Source of the DNA: SIG607 sp045605385
Lineage (GTDB): Bacteria; Bacillota; Clostridia; Oscillospirales; Acutalibacteraceae
NCBI GenBank assembly: GCA_045605385.1
Contig: JAZUPW010000027.1
Span: 1-45,444, forward strand
Direction: 5' to 3'
Length of the DNA stretch: 45,444 nucleotides
Each line of letters opens with the position of its first letter. Position 1 is the stretch's first letter. Under the pieces are notes generated by a model. That model was given only the letters and a program-made list of their open reading frames with translations. It was not told the DNA's origin and searched no databases. Made by a program: the position numbers and the translations under genes. Of this stretch, positions 22,838 to 29,699 are shown piece after piece.

Positions 22838-24463
22838 TTATAGTCCGTGGAAATTGTAGTGGGTAAGGGAGTTAACGGTTACTATTTTGCCGTATTTGTT
22901 TTCTTTTAAGCAATGGCTGTCGTTGATATCTTTAATATCAATAATATCTTCCTCTAATTCTTCAATTTCTTCAATTTCACCGTCAAGGTAAGCAAGAACT
23001 TTTCTTCGGCAGTCTAAAATTCTTTGCTTCAAGCCGCCTATTCGCGCTGTTTGAACTTCAAAGCCGTTACCTTTGCGTTCTTTAAGCCAAAGCGTGTAAA
23101 AACTTTCGTAAAAGTCGCAAAGACGGTCGTAAGCAATCATATAGTCTTGCGTAAGGGCTCTTAAAGCCGCTTTATCGTTTTCTTTATACGCTTTTCTTGT
23201 GCGAACGCCTAAATCGTATTTTACTTCCATAAACAGGCAAAGTTTTGCGGCGCAATCAAACAAATAAGCAAATTCGCCTGCACGGTTTTTAATTTCAAAA
23301 AGTTCTTTAGCGTGTTCGTTAAAACGAGCCTTTGTTTCTTTACAGTCAACAACAAGATTATCATAAATTCCCATAAAAATATCGTTGTAGAAAATAGGCT
23401 TTTCGGAATAGAAACGGTTTAAATTATTCTTATAATCGGTGGGGTAATCAAGTTTTGCAAAATCGTCGAAGTCAATTCCAAAAATATCGAAAAAGTTTTT
23501 CTTTATAAGTTCTATATCGGTTTCGCCCTTTGCTAATTGTGCGCAATAGTACCAAGCGGGAAGACTTGCCCAAACCGAACATTCGCCGCCGTCGTCACCC
23601 CAATGGGTTACGTTGATATACTGTATATCCTCTTTATTGGCAACGGGAAGCGATTCCATATTTGTTGAAAAAGCACGGTGGTTATGCGGAGAAAAACCTG
23701 TCCAATTGCAAATAGAAGCGGTAAATGCAACAGGAACACCGAATTTTTTACAAGCGGTAAACATAGGTTCTATAACCCTGCGCGGAGAGAAGTAATCCCA
23801 GTAGCCGAAAATAGCACCTTTAGGGAACATATCTGCAATTTCGGGCGTTATGATATCGGGGTTGTCGGTATACTGTGCGCCCGCAAGAGAGAAAAACATA
23901 TCGCCCGAAAGTCTTGGCGTATAGCCGTATTTGTGGGCAATTTCAACACATCTGGCAAGGTGTTCTTTCAAAATCTTTTTAGGGTTAGTATAGCCGTTCT
24001 TTTTTAAATATTGACCAAGGCCTAAAGAGGCGGCTTCATCACAACCCATCATAAGATAATCGGTTTTGTAAATTTCACGCATGGTTTTAACCATATTCTC
24101 AATAAGCGCGTAGGTTTTTTCTTCGCCCACAAGTAAAATATTGCGGGTGTCGTGTACGTCTTTAAAGTCGCGCCAACGGAAAATATGCTCAATATGCGCA
24201 AGAACTTCTATAGAAGGAATAAGGGTAATGCCGTGTTCTTCGCCAAAGGCAACCAATTCCTTTAAATCTTCTTTGCTGTACTTTCCGCGCATATAACCGA
24301 ACATAGGGTATTCAGGCATTTCGTAAAGGTCTTCGGCGTAAAGCGCAAAGCTGTTGTAACCCATTTTGCTTAGAGCAACAATAAACTTTTTGATTTCTTC
24401 CTTTTTTAGTACAGAGTTGCGCGATACGTCTACCATTGCCGATAAAAACTTAACGTCTCTCAT
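22838..24463 (-). CDS. GH20-type beta-N-acetylhexosaminidase-like enzyme, copy A
   Basis: A 541-residue paralogue of copy B, sharing most positions throughout. ATG 24463 aligns with the start of copy B, with AAAGGATGG upstream; an in-frame ATG lies three codons earlier. The catalytic pair is in MGCDEAASLGLG; other matching motifs are GITLIPSIEVLAHIEHIF, GYWDYFSPRR and THWGDDGGECS. It ends in NSLTHYNFHGL, where copy B has a longer tail. No export signal, so it acts on imported oligosaccharides. First gene of the pair, transcribed from a promoter at 24506-24534 divergent from an AraC regulator. Differences in the barrel suggest related but perhaps not identical substrates. Confidence 0.88.
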   Translation of the reverse strand: MRDVKFLSAMVDVSRNSVLKKEEIKKFIVALSKMGYNSFALYAEDLYEMPEYPMFGYMRGKYSKEDLKELVAFGEEHGITLIPSIEVLAHIEHIFRWRDFKDVHDTRNILLVGEEKTYALIENMVKTMREIYKTDYLMMGCDEAASLGLGQYLKKNGYTNPKKILKEHLARCVEIAHKYGYTPRLSGDMFFSLAGAQYTDNPDIITPEIADMFPKGAIFGYWDYFSPRRVIEPMFTACKKFGVPVAFTASICNWTGFSPHNHRAFSTNMESLPVANKEDIQYINVTHWGDDGGECSVWASLPAWYYCAQLAKGETDIELIKKNFFDIFGIDFDDFAKLDYPTDYKNNLNRFYSEKPIFYNDIFMGIYDNLVVDCKETKARFNEHAKELFEIKNRAGEFAYLFDCAAKLCLFMEVKYDLGVRTRKAYKENDKAALRALTQDYMIAYDRLCDFYESFYTLWLKERKGNGFEVQTARIGGLKQRILDCRRKVLAYLDGEIEEIEELEEDIIDIKDINDSHCLKENKYGKIVTVNSLTHYNFHGL

Positions 24464-24505
24464 AAAAACCATCCTTTGCAATAATATTGACTTTTATGCA
24501 TTGTC

Positions 24506-24534
24506 ATTATATAATTAAAATACCTTCAAATCAA
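24506..24534 (-). promoter_or_regulatory. Promoter of the GH20 pair
   Basis: On the minus strand, TTGATT (24534-24529), 17 bp, TATAAT (24511-24506). It faces away from the AraC gene within the shared 125-bp gap. ATTGATA-type repeats at 24542-24571 could be AraC-family binding sites. Confidence 0.6.
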
Positions 24535-24588
24535 TGGTTAAAATTGATAATATTTAACACTATATTGATATTTTTAAGGCGGTATTAT

Positions 24589-25410
24589 ATGTCTAACGCA
24601 ATATTTGAAAAAATAAACGAACTAAACGAAAATAAAATTTTAAGAGTAAATATAGGTCGCTGTTCTAAAGGTACTTCTAATACTCCTAATTGGCACGAAG
24701 CGCTTGAAATACTGCTTTGCATTTCGGGAAGCGGAACGGTGTTGCTTGACGACAGAAAATATACCTTTGAAAAAGGCAACGTTATAATTGTTAATTCGCA
24801 GGTTATACATTCGGTTTACGCAAATGAAAACTTAGAATTTATTTTTGTTCAGTTAGACAGGGATTTTTGTCTTAAGCAACTTATAGATTTACAGCAAATA
24901 AGATTTTTTGAGTATATAGAAAACGATGAAAAACTTATTGGTTATATTGAAAACGTAAGCAATACCGTAAAACAAGAAACATATTTAAGTAAAGCAAAAA
25001 ACAATTGCGCGGCGCTTGGATTACTTATATATTTGTGTGAAGAATATAAGCAAAGTTCGTTATATACTCCTTCTTCGGATGCTGTTTCGTTTAATCGCGT
25101 AAAAAAGGCTATGCTGTTTATAAAACAAAATTATGAAAAAGTGCTTACACTTGAAAATATTGCCTTGGAAGTAGGAATAAATAAATACCAGTTAACCCGT
25201 GAATTTAAAGCGGTAACGGGCGAGAGTGTTTTTGAATTTTTAAATTCGGTGCGCTGTAAAGAAGCAAGTCGACTTTTAAAACAGGGAGCAAGCGTTACTC
25301 AAGCGGCATACAGTTGCGGTTTTTCTAACCTTTCATATTTTTCACGCACCTATAAGAAGTATATAGGCGAACTGCCCAGTGTAAAAAAACAGAAGTACAC
25401 AAATGTATAA
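24589..25410 (+). CDS. AraC-family transcriptional regulator with cupin sensor
   Basis: A 273-residue regulator. ATG 24589 follows AAGGCGG. Residues about 20-100 are a cupin-like ligand domain (NWHEALEILLCISGSGTVLL, then GNVIIVNSQVIHSVYA), and about 170-270 hold the two helix-turn-helix motifs (LTLENIALEVGINKYQLTRE and AAYSCGFSNLSYFSRTYKKY). It is divergent from the two GH20 genes, the usual layout for a regulator and its target, so it probably activates them in response to an amino sugar or oligosaccharide. The ligand is not readable from sequence. Confidence 0.9.
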   Translation: MSNAIFEKINELNENKILRVNIGRCSKGTSNTPNWHEALEILLCISGSGTVLLDDRKYTFEKGNVIIVNSQVIHSVYANENLEFIFVQLDRDFCLKQLIDLQQIRFFEYIENDEKLIGYIENVSNTVKQETYLSKAKNNCAALGLLIYLCEEYKQSSLYTPSSDAVSFNRVKKAMLFIKQNYEKVLTLENIALEVGINKYQLTREFKAVTGESVFEFLNSVRCKEASRLLKQGASVTQAAYSCGFSNLSYFSRTYKKYIGELPSVKKQKYTNV

Positions 25411-25455
25411 AAAGCAGTTACTTTTGTTGGCTTAAAAACAAGTTTTATAACTAAA

Positions 25456-25510
25456 AAACGCCCTAAAAAAGGCGCACTCCGTAAGGAAGTGCGCCTCTAA
25501 TCGGGCGTTT
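25456..25510 (-). terminator. Nested hairpin terminator of the pseudokinase gene
   Basis: Read on the minus strand, an eight-bp inner stem (25495-25488/25478-25471) is followed by six T (25470-25465), a normal terminator. An outer eight-bp stem (25456-25463/25503-25510) encloses it. On plus it may also stop AraC transcription. Confidence 0.8.
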
Positions 25511-25513
25511 AAT

Positions 25514-27247
25514 TTATTGATTTCCTTGTGAAGAATTATTATCTTCTTCATAAGACGGTATAGAGGGGCGGGAAACATCTTGCTTTTTAAGATTACTTAT
25601 ATAAACCGTAATAGAAGCATCCCCGTTTACGTATTCACCTGCGGCAGGGTCGGTTTTTACGGCGCAACCGTAATCAACCGAATCATCCTGTATTTCATAG
25701 AAGGTTATATTGTGGTAAAGGAAGCCGTTTTTAAACAGTTCAACTGTTGCAGCATCTTTGGTTTTTCCTTTAAGTTCGGGTACTTTCAGCGATTCCTGAC
25801 CAAGGCTTATTGTAAGATATATAACAGTGTCACGCGCAGTTTCACTGCCTGCCTTAAGGTCTTGCGCTACAACGGTACCGGGCGCTTTTGAAGAATATTT
25901 TTTACCAAGTACGGCAAACTTAAAATCGGGGTATTCGCTGCAAACTTTTTCAAAGGTAGGATCGCCTGAAGTGAAGTCGGGCACTGTTAAAAGTTTTTCG
26001 GTGTAAACAGGAATACTGCTGCTTTCTTCGGAAGAATTGTCAACGTTACTGCTTATGTCCTCGCTGGGTTCAGGTTCGGGTTTAGGTTTTGCAAAGGGAT
26101 TGCCTAAAGCCAAAACAAGAACAAGTGAAATGAGTATAAATATACCCGACGTAATTCCTGCCGAAATAAGCATATATTTGCGAGTAGCAGATTTTTGCTT
26201 TTTAGTTTTGGATTTTTTCTGAACGGTTTTTTCTTCGCTTACTTTTGGTTCGTTGTTTTTCACAACAGCCTCAACAAAACCTGTTGTCTGGTCTGCCGCT
26301 GCGGCGATATCATTTTTGAAGTCATCCATAGTTTTGGTACGCGCCCCAATAAGAATTTGCAAAGCGTTTGCAAGGCTTACCAAAACAGCGTTGGGAAGCG
26401 CTTTTGCAATTTCGGCGGGTATAGACATCTTATCATCTAAAATTCTTTCGGTTGCTTCGGGAAGCGTTGTTCCCATAAGAACCCTGAAAAGGGTAGAGGC
26501 AAAGCCGTAAACGTCGGTAGCTTCGCTGAGTTCTTCGCCGTTTTCGTTGCCATACTGTTCAATAGCGGCATAACCGGGGAAAAGTTGTGAATTAATAGAA
26601 CTTCCCGATTTTCTTAACTGGGTAGTAGCAAAACCTGTAAGTCTTAATTTACCGTCGCGGCCCACAAGAATAGTTTCGGGCGAAATACCGCCGTGGATAA
26701 TACCGTTTTTGTGTAAGGCTATAATCGCGGAAATAAGGGGCATAAACAAAGGTCTTGCCTGTTCCCAGGAAAGATTACCGCCGTTTCTTAAAAGAAATTC
26801 GCGAAGCACTATGCCTGAGGCTGCCTTGCTTATTACATAAGCACTGCCGTTACATTCAATTATTTCGTTTATGGGCGAAACAGCCGCAATATCCAAACCG
26901 AAAAGTGTTTTATGAAGCTGTAAAAAGTCCATTAACGCGGTGTTGAAAAGATAATCGTTTCCTTCCTTAACCGCAACCGAGCCGTTTACGCGTTCTGCAA
27001 GCGGAACGGGGAAGAATTCGCGGATATTTACAATGGTGTTATCGGTGTTATCCCAACCTATATAAGTAACACCTTCGCCGTCATTTTCAATTACTTTACC
27101 AACAAGGTAACGGTTTTTAATCCATGTTTTAACGGGCAAGAACTCGGCATCGTTTTTTTGTTTTGCATCGTATCCGCAAATAGGACAAACGCTTTCGCCG
27201 CCGTTATCGTTCATACAGCCCATACAAAGTCTATCTGTATTTTGCAT
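25514..27247 (-). CDS. Zinc-ribbon, pseudokinase, membrane and PASTA protein
   Basis: A 577-residue protein. N-terminal zinc ribbon (C8, C11, C21, C24); protein-kinase fold at about 46-320; Lys-rich linker; one membrane helix at about 358-382; Glu/Ser-rich stretch; two PASTA-like domains at about 419-483 and 484-555 outside the cell. The kinase fold is recognisable (GEGVTY, DVYGFASTLFRVLMG) but lacks catalysis residues: HRD is replaced by HGG (185-187), its Asn by Thr, DFG by TGF (204-206), and the ATP lysine by Arg76. PASTA domains usually sense muropeptides or lipid II. It is likely a signalling scaffold for cell-wall state rather than an enzyme. It has a perfect promoter and its own terminator. 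Confidence 0.88.
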   Translation of the reverse strand: MQNTDRLCMGCMNDNGGESVCPICGYDAKQKNDAEFLPVKTWIKNRYLVGKVIENDGEGVTYIGWDNTDNTIVNIREFFPVPLAERVNGSVAVKEGNDYLFNTALMDFLQLHKTLFGLDIAAVSPINEIIECNGSAYVISKAASGIVLREFLLRNGGNLSWEQARPLFMPLISAIIALHKNGIIHGGISPETILVGRDGKLRLTGFATTQLRKSGSSINSQLFPGYAAIEQYGNENGEELSEATDVYGFASTLFRVLMGTTLPEATERILDDKMSIPAEIAKALPNAVLVSLANALQILIGARTKTMDDFKNDIAAAADQTTGFVEAVVKNNEPKVSEEKTVQKKSKTKKQKSATRKYMLISAGITSGIFILISLVLVLALGNPFAKPKPEPEPSEDISSNVDNSSEESSSIPVYTEKLLTVPDFTSGDPTFEKVCSEYPDFKFAVLGKKYSSKAPGTVVAQDLKAGSETARDTVIYLTISLGQESLKVPELKGKTKDAATVELFKNGFLYHNITFYEIQDDSVDYGCAVKTDPAAGEYVNGDASITVYISNLKKQDVSRPSIPSYEEDNNSSQGNQ

Positions 27248-27299
27248 AATAAAATCCTTTCAAAAAGAAAACAAAATTATTGCATTATTTTTAAACTAC

Positions 27300-27328
27300 A
27301 TTATAAGTTTTTAGAATTAAAGTGTCAA
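27300..27328 (-). promoter_or_regulatory. Full-consensus promoter of the pseudokinase gene
   Basis: On minus, TTGACA (27328-27323), 17 bp, TATAAT (27305-27300). It lies between the metallophosphoesterase stop and the pseudokinase start, so the two are separately expressed. Confidence 0.8.
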
Positions 27329-27342
27329 CAACAAAATTGTAA

Positions 27343-28017
27343 CTATTTTAGGGGGGTTAGTTTTTTAAAAACACAGGAATGCTTTTGCGTTATCATTTTA
27401 TCTTCGTGTAAAGAACCAAAATACCAATGTTTAAAATTACAAAGTCGGCTTATCTGGTCAAAATAACCGTTAAGTTTGTTAACACGGTCGATTTCACCGC
27501 GCCGAAGCAACATTGCGCTTTTAACCTTAGAGGGCGGTTCGTGGGTAAGAATATAATCAACCGTTCTGTCTAATTCATCAAGTTTTTCTGCGCCTGATGC
27601 CATTTCGGCAGGACTTGGAAGTTCTTCTTTCCACCATTTTCCTGTTTGCAAACGCATATCTTTATCTATACTTTCGCCGCCGCCGAAGGTAAAAATGGTA
27701 TGGCCCTCAATATTAAATATTTGACCGCGTTCCATATGGTAAAGATGTTCGCCTATGCGGTGTACAAGGCCGCCTTTCCATATAGTTTTCCTACAAGCGG
27801 CAATGCGGTCAAAATTATCGTGAGTGCCGTCTAAAAAGGCAACGTTGTACTTTCTTGTGCTTAAATATTTTATAACATCGCGTTCTTTTTCATCGCCGTC
27901 CCATAAAAAGCCGAAGTCACCGCAGACAATAACGGTATCGTTTCGTTTTAATTTTCGCCATTCTCGGTCAAAAAGACGGTCTATATCGCCGTGAATATCG
28001 CCCGTAACATATACCAT
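27343..28017 (-). CDS. Calcineurin-like metallophosphoesterase, altered active site
   Basis: A 224-residue metallophosphoesterase-fold protein; GGAGG stands before its ATG. Motif I GDIHGD and motif II GDFGFLWDG are intact, and THEPP supplies a later His. But the GNH(D/E) motif reads GTHD (Thr65 for the metal-bridging Asn) and the final GHxH reads GSLH (Ser202). The family hydrolyses phosphomonoesters or diesters with two metal ions. The loss of two canonical ligands suggests weak or changed activity, or a binding role. It is divergent from dacA, upstream of and co-directional with the pseudokinase. No narrower function is assigned. Confidence 0.82.
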   Translation of the reverse strand: MVYVTGDIHGDIDRLFDREWRKLKRNDTVIVCGDFGFLWDGDEKERDVIKYLSTRKYNVAFLDGTHDNFDRIAACRKTIWKGGLVHRIGEHLYHMERGQIFNIEGHTIFTFGGGESIDKDMRLQTGKWWKEELPSPAEMASGAEKLDELDRTVDYILTHEPPSKVKSAMLLRRGEIDRVNKLNGYFDQISRLCNFKHWYFGSLHEDKMITQKHSCVFKKLTPLK

Positions 28018-28041
28018 TTTGCTGCCTCCTTTAAAAATACT

Positions 28042-28070
28042 TTGATTTATGTGAAAATGTGTTGTATACT
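28042..28070 (+). promoter_or_regulatory. Sigma-A promoter of the DacA-like gene
   Basis: TTGATT (28042-28047), 17 bp, TATACT (28065-28070), 63 bp before the start codon. Confidence 0.65.
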
Positions 28071-28132
28071 TATACTATACTAACACAAAAATGTTAATAA
28101 TTCTACACTAATTTTTCGAGTTGGAGATAAAT

Positions 28133-29557
28133 ATGAAAAAAATCATTTGTTTCGCTTTAATAGTTTGTTTTATTCTTGTTTCAGGCATAACGGCAAGCGC
28201 TTATGAAGTAACAAGTTTTGAAGTTGCGGCAAAAAATGCAATGCTTGTAAGTCTTGATACCGGTGAAGTGCTTTACAGTAAGGCAGAAAATGAAAAAATA
28301 TATCCTGCATCTATAACCAAACTTATGACAGCGGCGGTTATACTTGATGCATATTCTGATCCTTCCGCTTTAGACGTTACTATGACACAAACGGCGTACG
28401 ATAAAATTTTAGGTACGGGCAGTGTTGTTCTTAATGCAAAAGTGGGAGAAATAATAAACGGTAAAGATGCTCTTGCCAGTATACTTATTTCATCTGCGGG
28501 GGATATAGTTTATGCTTATGCAGAAGCGGTATCCGGCAGTATTGAAGCGTTTGTAGAAACAATGAATAAAAAAGCCGCAGAATTAGGCCTTTCAAATACC
28601 CATTACGAAAATCCTATAGGTCTTCACCACGAAGAAAACTACACAACGGTAAATGATATAAGAATTCTTGCAGAATATCTTATAAAGAATTATCCCATAG
28701 TAACCGAAATTACAAGTAAGTCACGTTATAAAATGGCGGCAACAAATATGGCTGCCGAACGTTTAATTGTAACAACAAACTATATGATAGATCCAAACAC
28801 AGTGTACTATTATCCTTACTGTACAGGACTTAAAACAGGATTTACAGATGAAGCGGGCAGATGTCTTGTAAGCACCGCCAGTTATAACGGCTACAATTAT
28901 TTGTGCATAACTATGAACTGTCCTACCACAAGCGGCAAACGAACTGAATTTACAACAAGTAAGGATTTGTATAAATGGGCGTTTACTGAATTTGAATACA
29001 GGTCGGTACTTGATGTTAAAACTCCTGCAACCGAAATTCGGGTAAGACTTTCTTCTGAAAGCGATTACGTATCGCTTTATCCCGTAAAACAGGTGCGTTC
29101 CATTCTTCCCAAAGAAGCCGATAATTCTTCAATAGTGGTTGAACCGCATTTAGTGGCAGAAAGTGTTGATGCTCCCGTTAAAAAAGGTGACGTACTTGGT
29201 ACGGCAGACGTTATTTTTGCAGAACGTGTAATAGGTACCGTTGAACTTATTGCAGGCAACGACGTAGAAAGCAGCGCCTTATTGGTTGCGCTTGATGCTG
29301 TAAGAAAGGTTGTTACATCAACGGTATTTAAAACAATTATTACCGTTATACTTGTTTCGGTTATTCTTTTTATAGCATACGTTGTGCACCTAAACAAAAA
29401 AGGCAAAAAGAAAAAAAGAAACGTAAAATACATTCCTTACGATGAAGAAAAGGAAGCAAAATTGCGAAAAAAACGCGCAGAAAAACGCGCTAAAGCAAAC
29501 CGCCCCGAATACGCTTCGGATGATGATGACGGCGGGCAAAATTACTTTGATATTTAA
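28133..29557 (+). CDS. D-alanyl-D-alanine carboxypeptidase-like protein (DacA/PBP5 family), variant SxN
   Basis: A 474-residue exported protein; ATG 28133 follows GGAGATAA. Signal peptide about 1-24 (SGITASAYE). The S11 peptidase domain has the catalytic SxxK (S60-K63 in PASITKLM) and KTG (234-236 in GLKTGFTDE). The SxN motif, however, reads Ser-Ala-Gly (121-123, ISSAGDIVYAYAE), replacing the conserved Asn. A PBP5-like beta domain follows, then a true membrane helix at about 405-425 and a Lys/Arg-rich cytoplasmic tail, instead of the usual amphipathic anchor. The family trims the terminal D-Ala from peptidoglycan. Activity may be reduced. It stands alone between promoter and terminator. Confidence 0.88.
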   Translation: MKKIICFALIVCFILVSGITASAYEVTSFEVAAKNAMLVSLDTGEVLYSKAENEKIYPASITKLMTAAVILDAYSDPSALDVTMTQTAYDKILGTGSVVLNAKVGEIINGKDALASILISSAGDIVYAYAEAVSGSIEAFVETMNKKAAELGLSNTHYENPIGLHHEENYTTVNDIRILAEYLIKNYPIVTEITSKSRYKMAATNMAAERLIVTTNYMIDPNTVYYYPYCTGLKTGFTDEAGRCLVSTASYNGYNYLCITMNCPTTSGKRTEFTTSKDLYKWAFTEFEYRSVLDVKTPATEIRVRLSSESDYVSLYPVKQVRSILPKEADNSSIVVEPHLVAESVDAPVKKGDVLGTADVIFAERVIGTVELIAGNDVESSALLVALDAVRKVVTSTVFKTIITVILVSVILFIAYVVHLNKKGKKKKRNVKYIPYDEEKEAKLRKKRAEKRAKANRPEYASDDDDGGQNYFDI

Positions 29558-29570
29558 TTGATAATTCCAA

Positions 29571-29608
29571 AAAACCTTTGATGAGAAAATTCGTCAAAGG
29601 TTTTTTTA
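29571..29608 (+). terminator. Rho-independent terminator after the DacA-like gene
   Basis: A stem of about 14 bp (29571-29584/29591-29604, one G-U pair) with a six-base loop and a T run. Confidence 0.85.
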
Positions 29609-29626
29609 ATTTTTTTGCAAAATAAG

Positions 29627-29655
29627 GTGACAAATCGTTTAGTATTTGTTATAAT
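29627..29655 (+). promoter_or_regulatory. Promoter of the polA operon
   Basis: GTGACA (29627-29632), 17 bp, TATAAT (29650-29655), with an extended-type TGT just before the -10. Confidence 0.65.
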
Positions 29656-29699
29656 AATTATAATTATAGTTATATTTATTTGTTAGGGAAGGCGAAATT

